From Blastomyces gilchristii SLH14081 (Eukaryota; Ascomycota; Eurotiomycetes; Onygenales; Ajellomycetaceae), in the NCBI RefSeq assembly GCF_000003855.2, contig NW_003101659.1, forward strand, positions 27,475 to 91,474: a DNA stretch of 64,000 nucleotides. Reading direction: 5' to 3'. Positions within the stretch are counted from its first letter, which is position 1. Each line of letters begins with the position of its first letter. The position numbers and the translations under genes were made by a program. The notes beneath the pieces are model-generated. The model saw only the letters and a program-made list of their open reading frames with translations. It had not been told where the DNA came from and made no database searches. Below, one piece after another: positions 11,221 through 22,558 of this stretch.

Positions 11221-11745
11221 GTATAAAGTAAATATAAAAGAATTCTTCTATTCAGAGTGAATACATTTAAAGCTTACATAGATGTTTTAAAATAAAAGTA
11301 AAAATAAAAATAAAAATAATATAATTTTTTGTAAAAACATGCTATCTGAGCTATAACCTGTGAGATGATTAATCTATTGTATTCGTGTGAGAAGAGCTAG
11401 CTATATTTATATTACATATGAGATCACGTGTAGGCGGAGCGATCGCTATGGCAACGCCACTAGGGCGGACGCTACAAATAGCCGCAGCGGCCAACAACAA
11501 ACCCGAGTCACATGATATCCCGAGAAAATCACATGAACAACGTCATCCCGCCCTTCGAGATCCTTTGACGGCCAGCTCCGAGATCCATGTGTGATTGATG
11601 TATATAAGTAAACACTCCCGCTGCTCTTCAATTCATTACTCTCTTTTCTCCTTTTATACATTCCCTACTGACTACGTAAGTCTATTAACAAAAGATAGAA
11701 TAAGAACAATAGTACTAGCAAATTTTAAATCCCAAGCTCCAAACC
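11221..11745 (+). promoter_or_regulatory. Isochore boundary and promoter region of the OHCU decarboxylase gene
   Basis: AT-rich repeat DNA ends near 11420 and GC-balanced DNA begins abruptly. Upstream of the start codon are two TCACATGA/TCACATGAA motifs (about 11508 and 11529), a CGG-N6-CCG site (11569-11580) and a TATA-like TATATAAG at 11601, about 140 bases before the ATG. Confidence 0.55.
11568..11581 (+). promoter_or_regulatory. Candidate UaY/Zn2Cys6 binding site
   Basis: ACGGCCAGCTCCGA fits CGG-N6-CCG and differs by one base from TCGG-N6-CCGA, the site of the Aspergillus purine-utilisation activator UaY. It lies 165 bases upstream of a uric-acid pathway gene. Binding is inferred. Confidence 0.5.
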
Positions 11746-12611
11746 ATGCCTTGCCTCCCCGCAATCTCCACCATCCCCTACCTCCCCAAAGCCACCCAAA
11801 CACAAATACTCGACACCCTCTTCGAGTCCTCTACAGACCTGCACACGCTGGCCCTCCCCCTCCTCGCCCACCAAACATTCTCTTCCTATCAGTCCCTCAT
11901 CAGCGCCATCGGCGCACGCATGATGGCGCTCTCCGCTGCAAATTCTTCGAAGGACAGAGAAGTCCTCCATGGGATTTTAGGCGCACATCCGCGCCTAGGG
12001 GAGAAGAAGCAGGAGAATCTGAGCGAATTGAGTCGACAGGAGCAGGCGGGGTTGAATGCGAGTAAGGGGGAAGGGGAGGAGCAGGACGAGAGTGTTAATA
12101 AGAGAAGAGAGGAAGAGGCGGCGGACTTGAAGAAGTTGAATAGTGTGTATGAAGAGAAATATCCGGGGCTGAGATATGTGTATGTACCGTCAATATCATT
12201 ACTATGCTATTCACCCCTTCCCTTTTTCCTTTTTGAGAAAAGCAAGAAAAACCTGTATCCATAAAGCGTGCTAAATAATAATCGTGGCTGTAGTGTATTC
12301 GTAAACGGACGTAGTAGAGATGTTATAATGCAGGATATGCGACGGCGAATTGAGAGGGGCGATGTGGAAAAGGAGAAGGAGGATATTATACAGGTAGGCC
12401 TTTTTGCCCATTCCCCGTTGCGTCTCCACTCGCATATTCCCCATGTTGGTTGTATACAAGTAATATACCAACGTTATGAACTAACCCGCATTTTGCTTTC
12501 TTCCCGATGAAACAAATATAGGCAATGTGCGATATAGCTATTGATCGAGCACAGAAGCTTCAGGGGCAAAATGAGGGCAGTATATGTGCATATGAACAAA
12601 GCTCTGCTTGA
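11746..12611 (+). CDS. OHCU decarboxylase (2-oxo-4-hydroxy-4-carboxy-5-ureidoimidazoline decarboxylase), purine catabolism
   Basis: This enzyme decarboxylates OHCU to S-allantoin, the last step from urate to allantoin after urate oxidase and HIU hydrolase. The exons read 11746-12179, 12294-12393 and 12522-12611 (207 residues). The first donor is GTATGT. Splicing restores the family motif YVVFVNGRSR across intron 1 and AMCDIAIDRAQKL across intron 2. LGAHPRLG (near residue 84) holds the conserved active-site His, followed by EQAGL and LNSVYEEKYPGLRY. The length fits the family (about 170-200). The C-terminus (SSA) is not a peroxisomal PTS1, although other pathway enzymes often carry one. A UaY-like site lies upstream. 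The function is firm; splice sites are inferred by hand. Confidence 0.9.
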
Positions 12612-14690
12612 AATGCATCGAGTTGCAAAGCTATTAGTAGTCTTAAAAAATAATGAAAAAATTTCATTTTCCCACTTTACGACAATTTTGATCCCAACCC
12701 TTGTTTTCTCCTTTTCCAACTTTGCCATTTCCCCTTCAACATAGTTTGGAGCTATATAATGGCGGAACGTATTCAACTTAATTTCAAGACCCAGGATTGC
12801 TTTTGCTGCTGGTCAAATGAACACACTTATAACTAGTCACTTGATTAAGATAAACACGAAATGCGAAATAGATTCCATAGCTCGATAAGTATAGATATAA
12901 GTGTGACAAGGTGAAACAGTTCAAGGCCAAGGCCAAATGGCAGCATTTCATCTTGATTCGGTTGTTCCACCTCAGAAACGTTGCTTTCTGGCTGAATCCA
13001 AGTATTTATGTTAAATAGTGAGCGTGGAAGTAAAATCAGTTGTACTGAAACCGGTGAGAGGGTCGCTTTAGTTATTTTAGCCCACTCATGAGAGTTCTGA
13101 GGCATTTGTCGCGATTATGATGCGAAAAATATCGCAGGTGATTTGATGGAGTGCGGCGGAGAGTACTGGAAATGGATGGTACATGGGTTCAACCAGATGT
13201 CCAAGGTGGCCGGTATGGCTCGTAAGTTGGAACTTATAGAGCAGAGCAACACGGAATACCCATGGTGTGTACTCCGTACACCTTTTCCATGTGGAGAGGA
13301 AAGTTTTTCCATCCTTTGCCTTCACTCAGCCTTGTCAAGTTTAACGCTTCGTGGCTGGAAAACTTGACACACCCCTGCCAGCCGTGGGACACTCCAGTCC
13401 CAGGTGACTCTTTACAATTAACTGGATGTAATTGATAAAGATCCAAGACATGGTGATTGCCTATCGGGAGAGCCAGTATGCCGCTCTCCTTGCTCAAAAA
13501 TTGAGCTGCACGGGACATTACGAAACCCTGTTGGTCTGGAATATTTTTACCCTGACTGATTTCCCTTTTCCACGAACGGAATCACACAAAGTCCTAGACG
13601 CAAGGAACCGACAAAAGAAAGAAATGAAGAGAAAAGAAAGGAAAGAAAAAAGACCACAAGCTCTCAAACTGTGTATTTCAAGGAATATTATAGCAGTGAT
13701 GTCTTGGCTGACTCGAATTGGTGCCACGTTGGGAGTGTTGGAGGTCGATGCTTTTGGATCGAAATATGAAGAATCCAAGGCAACCGCCGCGACTCTTAAA
13801 CCCCCACGCCCGCCAGTCCGTCCACCAGGAAGGTCACCATGTCGAAACTACAGCTATTCTTTTCACAAATCTTTTTTTGTATTTTGCATTGTTGACAGAT
13901 CCATGGTTCCTATGGACTCTCAAGGTCGTCTGGAGTGAATCAAACATGCTCGTCAATGATTCTCTTGAAATGCGTTTTACCATTTCTATTTGAAGCACGC
14001 CAACCCATTGGACAATTAGTGTACAGTATTGACATACCATCATTCAACTCTCTTTGATCTTCCAAGGTTACCTGATCTCAAGTCGATTTTGACCTAGTGT
14101 GTCGTCACAACCAAGGCATGATCTAAGTACAGATTTTGCCTCGAACTCCACACCGCCCATTTTACAGTGCATAGAGACAAGCCTGCCATTAACCATGCTG
14201 GTGGTTCGCTCAGGTGATATTCGGGTAAATGCTTTCAAACATATACTATCAAATCAGAGAATCTTCAGTGAACCGTTTTCACAGCAACTAACGGTTTGGG
14301 GCTTGTGAGAAACATTCCTTCAACAGCCGATCAATTGCTACGCCACTCACTTCTCTCAATACTATGGGTCAAGACCGCCTCCCAAGGCACCTATATCTAT
14401 ACCATCGTCACATTAAGGATATACAATCCCACAGTGAGGTAGGCCAATTGTATTCACTGTTTGTGGTGCTCTGCTGGCTGACAGTACTGCATGAATTCAA
14501 TGCATATAACATTGTCCCAGTATCTAAAATTGCGGTGCTCAGCGATAACTCAAATGTCACATGTGTCTAAGAGAGAAATAACGGAAGGGGAGCAGAAGCA
14601 AGTACTCACGGATGACGTACCTTCAATCCAACTCATGAATATAATTACATTGCTCTGAAATGAGTCCAATTCCTCTACACCGTCTTTCAC
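12612..14690. other. Intergenic, no gene recognised
   Basis: About 2.1 kb of GC-balanced DNA with only short overlapping open frames on both strands and no recognisable domain. A TACTCCGTA word is at 13270-13278. Confidence 0.5.
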
Positions 14691-15731
14691 TCACTGATAC
14701 CGCCTAGAAGCCACCAACCTCCCACGCTGGTACCTCCAGACGAAGAACCCCGTGAGGATCCCAATCGCAGCAGTGCCGCCGAAAACGATTCCAAGAATGG
14801 AGGCGATAGACATTCCCGATCTATTCTCTAAATCGTTATCGCCTGTGGAGGGAGTGTGATGAGAAGGTCTAGGCGGCGCAGAATCGGTTGGCGCGGGACG
14901 AGTTATCGTGGGAGTCGGCGTGGAAGTCGGCGTGGCAATCTGAGAAACCAGGCTGGCAAGTTGGGCGGAGTTGATGAAGGAAGAGCAGGGCGCGAAATCC
15001 TAATTTTGAATGATGATGCACGTGTGAGTTGCATGATACGGCGAGCTTAGAAAAGATACTTCAAGAAGGGCAGGCACTTCGCGCACTATAAAGAAAAACA
15101 AAAGAGAATTACAGCACTAGCTTTTTCTACCCACCCCTCTCGTTTGCGCATTGCAAAATTGCAACAGTGCCACCTGTCCCATAGCAGCCAACTGGGTCTG
15201 TAAATTTTCAATAACACTCGCCTGCGCAGTCGCAATTTGTAGTTGTAGAAAAGCAGCCTCAAGTGCACTTGTCGCTATATCATTAGCCGATTTTGCGGAT
15301 TTGATAAGGGCACGCTGCATTTCATCGTGATCCTTATTCGCGTTCTTCGTCTCCTGGTAGCTCAGGGGAGCCCAGATTCCGAACAGAATCGTAGCTGCGA
15401 CTGTGAGAATTGCGCAGCCCCAGCGGAGCATAAATATTAATCCGCTGGTGGGATAGCTGAACGGGCCTTGATGATGTTCGGGGGCTTGCTGTTGACTGGG
15501 CCTGAGTGGTGGGGTATCGTTTGTACTCTCTAGTCGTTCCGGGGTTATGGGATGTGGTTGATACGAGTGATCTAAAGAAGAGCTGATTGGTAGTATTCCC
15601 TGGTCCTTCTCCAGTGGATGGAGGTCTGTTCTTTGACTCTCGGACTGATGGGAGTCTGAAGGGAGCTTTTGGTAGAAAGAGCGCTCGATTGTGTCGAGCA
15701 GGGATTGTTGGATGGAGGTGTCAGAAGGCAT
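14691..15731 (-). CDS. Unrecognised two-TM protein with Thr/Pro-rich stalk
   Basis: I do not recognise the family. The proposed model has three exons (15731-15131, 15085-15060, 14999-14691; 311 residues). Exon 1 encodes a polar N-terminus, a hydrophobic segment at about residues 98-120 (LRWGCAILTVAATILFGIWA) and an Ala/Gln-rich helical stretch. The last exon encodes a Ser/Thr/Pro-rich stalk (ATPTSTPTPTITRP), a strong TM segment (SIASILGIVFGGTAAIGIL) and a basic tail ending RRYQ. Introns of 45 and 60 bases keep the frame, but the middle exon is only 26 bases, so the join is tentative. Alternatives are a 204-residue protein ending at 15117 plus a separate small membrane protein. Confidence 0.45.
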
Positions 15732-17284
15732 AATGAATGGAAGAATAAATCAGTCAATGTGTAGCGACTGCCAGCGATGTTCTCCCTCAGAAATGAGTGA
15801 AGAGGAACGAATATATAACTCCAAAAGAGCGCAACTCGAACGACACAGTAGCCAGCAGTAATTGTGGCAGCCTTCGCCATCGCAACACGAGCTGATCGAG
15901 TCGGACGGAGGCTTTCCAGATTTTCATCATACTGAAAGAAGCGATGATCCTCATTGACCAAACCATAAGCCACGCTGGCCAGTCGTCCAATCCAGGCGCT
16001 CACTACTCCGTACGACAGCCATGGTTTGCTGCAAACATGGAGCGACAAGTATGCAGGAAGAGCAGCACAGCCGACACGATCTTTGTCAGAGTCGCTAATG
16101 TGGCGCTTCCGAGCTCACTGACCCACGACTCCAGACATATCATTCGCGTGAGCAGGTTCCCAAGTTCAGAAAATGGCGCTCTGTTCAAAAGCCACCGAGT
16201 TTTCTAGCAGCAAGAATTTGTTTGTCAGGAGCGCAAAGGAATCGACTTGGGCTGATTACTGCCCCGCCTTTCATATTATTGTGACCTGTTCACTGGAGAT
16301 AATGGCGCTGGACTTGTCTTCTGTTGCACGGCTCTTAGTTAGCTGCTGGAAAGTGGCTTCTGGCTTGAACTGGAATAAGTAATCTCAACACCCCGCAAGC
16401 CTGAATGTTATATAGAATCTGTGACTCAGAAGCCTCCTTTTGAGCCGCACAGTATGCATTGACAAGCCCAAATGCAAGCCCAAAAACACCTCATTCAATA
16501 TCACATCCCAGAATAACCACATAGTCCACATCTCACGCCTCAAAATCGTTCAGTTTATTCAAGCTGTGTTTGACACGTCTCACATATCACTACAACAACA
16601 GCACAACAAGAAGAAAGCAACAAGAACATAAGTTATACCAAATGCAATTGACCTCGATGGTAACTTTTACATTTGTAGGAATTTTGGTAGTAGCATCCAT
16701 GACCCATCATTGTCTAACGCCCTCAATGGACACAAGCCGCGCGGGTCTTCCTACATTTCACCCCTATTTACCTACATATGTATGCACGCCAGAAGAAGAG
16801 TATGCAGGTACTAGTTATAGCCTAACCCAATCTATACTCGGCTCTTGAGAACTTGCGTTCGACCAACTACCAGTTTTTTCTCTTCTCCTTTTCCAGATTT
16901 AGTCGGGATTGGCGTGGATGGAGGAACTATCTCATTATAGTAAGGTGGAAAGGGGGCAGGGGGTTATATCACCCATTGAACCGCCTGTGGTCAAATAAAA
17001 TAAACATTGAACCCGTTCGCAGCACAAAAGCGCCTCAGGGTTGGAACACTCCTAAGTATACATGGTCGAAGAACATAGACATCACACCACACTAATGAAA
17101 TTTCTTTTTGTCATCGGTATCGTTTCATGAGACGAGCATGAGAAAAACTATTTGCTTGGACCGTTCCATGAAAAGGAAAGCTTCCTAGGTATGTCCAACA
17201 AAAGTCTGCGTATGTACAGTACATGTACATACATGTAAAAGTAATAATGAGGAGATGTAACATGCATCTCTAGCGATCCACCTC
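15732..17284. other. Mostly intergenic; possible degraded minus-strand gene at 15750-16380
   Basis: On the minus strand, protein-like stretches with hydrophobic helices appear in different frames (for example ICLESWVSELGSATLATL at about 16140-16090 and VAMAKAATITAGYCVVRVAL at about 15880-15820) separated by stops. They resemble a broken membrane protein or unresolved exons. Nothing was recognised from 16400 to 17284. A TACTCCGTA word is at 16004-16012. Confidence 0.25.
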
Positions 17285-19559
17285 CTAATTCTGTTTCTTC
17301 ACGGTATCCACAATGACCGCATCATCAGGATTAACCTCGTCGTTCTTAAGAGCTCCACCAACCGCCTTCCCAAAAACAGGCTCCTCCTTCTCATTTCTCG
17401 TCAGCTTATTCGCGCCATCTAGAACCTTAAAGGTGGCAAGCTTGATTTCCTTTCCGTTGCGAGTACGTATGTCAGGAATACCAAAGAATCAGCAAGGACG
17501 CGCTGATGGTTGATCTTGAGCCGCGGTAGTACGAATCTTGCCATTGCAGGGGGGTGCTGGTCTCGACAAACGCCTTTCACTTCTCGGCTCCCTTGGCGAA
17601 GGTACCGTTCTGGCCGACGGGCTCGGGGGAGGTGACGCCAGAGCCACCAAACTCGACACCAATGGCTCCTGAGCCGGATTTGGGGTCATATTCGCCATGG
17701 CCCGTGTAGACGAGGTCAGAGACATTGGAGGCATGAGTGTCGCCGGCAAGGAAGATGGTGTTGTTGATTTCGTTATCAAGGATGGTGGAGAGGATCCTGT
17801 TTTTTCTGGCGCGGTATCCATCCCAGGCGTCGGCGTTATAGGGGGTTTCTTCCCTGCCATCGGTGTACGTGATATTGGAGATGAGTACTTGCTGGCCAAC
17901 GATCCGCCATTTGGCTTTGCGCTTGGCAGATTCTCGAAGCTAGCGGTAGAACCAGACCTCCTGTCGGTGGCCCATGATGGAGCGGGATTGCTCATCGCGG
18001 ATCTCATCGAGCTAATTTCTATTCCAGGTAAGGTCGGTAACGGAGCCATCATAGACACGGGTATCAAGCATGATATGACTGAATAGATCGCCAATCTCGA
18101 AGTTGCGCCAGATACGGAGGGTCTCGTCCATATCGACCTGGCGGATGGGCATCCACTCGAAGTGAGCACGGACGGCGTTGGCCTTAACTTGGTTGATGGA
18201 AATTCCACCGGCCTTAATGAAGGATTCTTCTGTATTGTTCATTTTAGACGAACCAGCTTTCCAGATGTTGTTCTTCGCCTCTGCAATGAAAAAAAGCGGT
18301 TAGGGATTGCGAGAAAGTTGGAAAGCGAATGCTCTTACCATGGTCATCCCAAATGGTGATCCAGGGAAGTTCTGATGCGAGTAAAGGATGTCAGCGTCAG
18401 TGCGGTAACTGGAATATCTCATGCGAGAGTCAAGTCTGCCAGATATATTATTAGAACAAATTATGCGTTCGCGATAACGAGAAGGACATCCAAGGACTTG
18501 GTATTGTGATCCGCAGGCTGTGGGATGCGATCCATGAACCAGCCCCATCCGTAGCCACCTTTATAGCAAGACATTTCAGTATCGGAATGGTTTGATATTC
18601 ACCATTAAAAAGCATAGTGCTCGCCCTCTTTGTGCTCGTAGATATAGTCACCAAGATGGATAACGTAATCGGCATTGTCTTTACAGGCAGCATTACCGTA
18701 GGCATTGAAAAATCCCTGGGCTATCGTCGCAAGTCAGTAAGGCATAAATAATAAAGAATAATTATGTGTAGTGCGTTAACTCACAATAGTAAGAGCAAGA
18801 AAAGACAGAAAGGTTGATGTCCTTCTTCACTTTGTCGGCCTTTCTAGAGTGGTTTTGGTGTGTCCAATGGGGGAAGAGTTCTTCGAGTCGCAAACAGTAA
18901 ATTGATAGTACTAAGTTGTGTATGGTTTGAGATCAGTCGCTTCAACCTATATCAGGGCAGGTTAGTTTATAGCTCGGAGACAGACCAATTCCCTCAATGT
19001 CAGGAGTATATATACCTTGACTGTATAGTCAACATCAGAGGAAGTCCAAACTTCTCTGCCGGTGACGACTTTCCTCATCATGCCATCCCTTGCAACTTTG
19101 TGCTCCACACAAACGGGCGCAGTAGAAACGGAAACGTATCTATCGTTGCCATGGTCATACAGAGGGGCTGTACCACTGACAGCCACGTTGGAGTCACTGC
19201 TCTTGTTCATAGGTGAGACGCAGGTCCATTGGATCACAGAATTGGAGTAAGGATCTCCAGAAGCAACGCTATGAGTGAAGTACAGATCCTCGGGGTTGAA
19301 TGGAGAGGATGGAACATTCCGCTTGTGCACCTTGTTAATGGCAATTCCCATATCAGGGTGATTATGGGAATGGGAGCGGTAGTCTGGTGGTTGGTATTAG
19401 CTGATGATCAACAAGGGATTTTACATCGCGTAATAGAGGAAAATGTGAACTCTATGCACTTGTAATGCAGGCAACTAACTTACTTAAATTGTATGAGAAC
19501 GAAGCAGAGGTAATCGGGCTCAGGGAGAGCCCTGCCATGGCAAGCTCAAGAAAAGCCAT
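17285..19559 (-). pseudogene. PhoD-type alkaline phosphatase/phosphodiesterase, pseudogene
   Basis: The product would be a secreted metallophosphoesterase of the PhoD family. The start at 19559 gives a signal-like N-terminus (MAFLELAMAGLSLSP). Family motifs follow: FTHSVASGDPYSNSVIQWT (19260), HLGDYIYEHKEGEHYAF (about 18640), ELPWITIWDDH (about 18350), FEWMPIRQVD and a long run to 18030, and FLAGDTHASNVSDLVY (about 17720). The frame is broken by in-frame stops after HYAF (about 18600), WNRN (18012), WFYR (about 17940) and KGAEK (about 17580). Two frameshifts follow near 17535-17490, where YYRG, HQRVLADS and FGIPDIRTRNGKEI lie in three frames. The stops could each come from CAG, CAA or CGA by one C-to-T change. 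WTC replaces the usual WTR. Metal-binding motifs survive, so inactivation looks recent. Confidence 0.87.
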
Positions 19560-20340
19560 GACTGCAACTTGCTGGAGAGAAGATACCAAGGAAAATAAAA
19601 GACCAATCAGCATGAACGATTATGGTCCCTCGAGGCCACGGCTCAGGGCAATGAAGTGCTGGTTCCTCACGGCCTGTATGTTTCAACAATATACATCCCG
19701 TCCCGTCCTACCATGACCCAAGAGCCGAATTCATGGTCACCCAACGGCACCCTAAGCCGTAGTTTGATAACCATTCCGGCATTGACTTTCCAATCCTTTG
19801 GCGACTCGCGACACCGTGGCTTTTTATTGTATCCGGCTCTCTATATCAAGCATCCACTGGCAGCCAGCACGTGCAGCCGCTGAGTGGCGGGTTGGAGCAG
19901 CATGTAACTAGGAGCTTTACCAGCGGTGTCCATCCCACTCCGGCCCACATATCGCGCCAGCAGCTCTGGCGTGTCGTGTCTATGGACTAGTTAGCACGCA
20001 GCCTGTTATGCCGTTGTCCCTCTCTGCGAAGTTTCCCTGATATCCAAATTACCGAACGATTCAACATTTGTGTCGGCAAAGCCAATGTCTTCCTTCCATC
20101 CATTGCTTTGAAAAATGATAATGAAGGGTTTCGTCGAGCATTTCTAATAGCAGGTTGGTTTTGACATGAAGATCGACTATGCGTTCAGGGTCGCAATCAC
20201 GGAACCCAGAATTTGCTGTTCTATACGGAGTAACTAGAGGATTACTCAACTCTACTCTATAGACTGGCCAAGAGACACTGGATGAAATATGCACAATTGG
20301 TTAGCAGTGATGGTTCACACATAGCAGAGATGTAGAAATG
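19560..20340. other. Intergenic, nothing recognised
   Basis: GC-balanced DNA upstream of the PhoD pseudogene, with a TACGGAGTA word at 20224-20232 and a tandem TGTAGAAA pair near 20330. Confidence 0.5.
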
Positions 20341-21995
20341 TAGAAATGTAGGAAACAGAATGAATGCACTTTGCAGTTGCAGAGAAACTGTAACTCATGT
20401 CAGCTTTGATTTTTATTCTTTTCCCCCTCTGTTTAAAAGTCCTTTCATGTTTTGAAAAAAAGTCAACATATTGCGGTAAGCTGCATTATTAACTAGATCT
20501 CATCTTCTACAGTTTATCTTTTGAATGTCTCACTTTGCAGATTTCATCTATCATTTCTGCAACAATATATCTCTCAGGGCTTGAATCTCTCTTCATTGTC
20601 AGTATATCTCTTCTCATTGCTAGACATTCTCTTTTTATAGCATGCATAGTCAACTCTTTCATTGATTGATATAACTTGAAACTGCCATCACTGCAACCTC
20701 ATTCTATACTTGCATCTGAGAACACAAAATTCATAGATAGTGCAGAATACACACTGCTCTTGATATTACTATATCTATCATATTCAATGAGTATTTACTT
20801 CTGTCTGAGTATGTGATACTTCTTGTTCATCACATAGTTAGACCATGAGATAGCAAATGCACAGAATCAATCACATTTACTAACTCTTGTTAGAGCTGAC
20901 AGTTCAGCTGCAAAAATAAAAAATATAAAATACAAAATACAAAAATCTCTTTCTCTTTTTGTCTATAATTCTATGCTATATCATCTGTACTTAATAAGTC
21001 AATTTCTCTACAGAGTACTCATATCACAGTTACTTTGCTATTCAGCTACACACAAGGCCTACTATACTCTATATACATGTCATTTTCACTCTTGTAGCTG
21101 AGTGTTATTAATTGATGATATAGAATCTAGTCTCATGAAGCAGTCACATTCTCAGCTATAAAAATACATGGTAAATTCAGCAGAAGAAATTTCATATTTC
21201 ATGATTATTGCTCAAATAAATTCATGATATCAATGAATAATAATTGCTTAGATGTATTGATTTTTCTATTGTCTTTTTCCATTATCTTCTTTATGCTTTG
21301 AAAGGTTCAAAATAGCATCTTATATAAACTATGAGTTTTGAAGGATTTTTTAAGAAGTATACATACATACATACCCTGCGACATCTAATTGATGTATTTA
21401 TAAAAGTAAAACTCTCAAGAATATCTAGAGGTTATACTTATCTCAGCAAGCTCAGACGCTTCTTCAGATATCTATTCATTGCTGTTTTAACACTGAATTG
21501 ATGATTATATTATGAGCTAATCTCAAATAAGCAATAAGCTAACCCAAATAGTAAAATCAGGTCATGTGAGTGATGATATCTTGCAAAGCATCTGAGAAGA
21601 AATAGTTCCTGATTATTAGTAACATGGAAAGGATTTACTCAGTATTCTGAGTATAAAAGAGAATTTCAACTTAACTTCATAGATTCATCATTTCTGTATC
21701 ATCTTGAAATCTTAGAATAACAATGTTCTTGTGATGTATCTGATTTTTATATTCATATCTCAAGTTCTTAGAATAGAAGTATCACCTCAAAGTTGACTAG
21801 TGTGTTTTTGAATACAGGAATTTTAATCCAATTTCTCATATAAAAAAAAGCTCTTAGAAATTCTGAGATCAAAAAATATGATCATTTTCAAGAGTATATA
21901 TCTATCTTAAATATAGATTTTTTTGAAATATTAAAGAAATATTTCTATTCTTCTTCTCTTTAGCTATAAGCTAAGGTGATTTTCAAATCTCAAAG
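20341..21995. repeat. Second AT-rich, CpG-poor block (degenerate repeat)
   Basis: Composition changes sharply to AT-rich DNA with almost no CpG or CpC, like 1-11400. No LTRs, TIRs or protein domains could be read. It is probably an old mutated transposon. GC-balanced DNA resumes near 22060. Confidence 0.6.
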
Positions 21996-22521
21996 ATATG
22001 TGGGTATATAGTAATAGAAAGTCAAAGTTAAAGAATCTGAAAAATCCTTGTAAATCTCAGGAATCTCCATTGAAGATGGAACCATTTCTTCTCAGACCCT
22101 CTGGCGAGGATTGCTCTGAGCACATGACTTGTATCAAAAGTAGGTTAGTGTCATGCCGGATTAGTCTGCAACCTGTTCAAACCGAGCCAGAGGTCTGAGC
22201 CCGCTGAGATAAGGTTACGCAATCTATTTATTCGATACAGCAAGCCGATGGAGGTCCGATTATCCGGATATCAATCATCATGCTATTTGTCATGCGAAAA
22301 CTCTAGCTTCTGTGCTGCATGCTGATAGGGATCCTTTTCCCTCTAATGAACATACAATATTTTGGACTGCAGCTGGCCACCAAGATCCAGTTGCGGGCTA
22401 TATATATAAATATATATAATATACATACATATAGGTTAAAGACAAAAAAAACCCGGAGTCCCCTCCAGAAATATCAAAACCCCCACTTAACATACGCCTG
22501 ATGCTAATAATAATAATAATA

Positions 22522-22558
<37 letters not shown>

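Noticed and set aside
15572..16048. 158-codon minus-strand ORF as a separate gene
   Set aside because: It overlaps exon 1 of the two-TM protein in another frame and has no recognisable domain; kept only as a possible degraded gene.
17489..18208. 239-codon minus-strand and 129-codon plus-strand ORFs
   Set aside because: Shadows of the PhoD pseudogene in other frames; their length comes from its GC-rich third positions.
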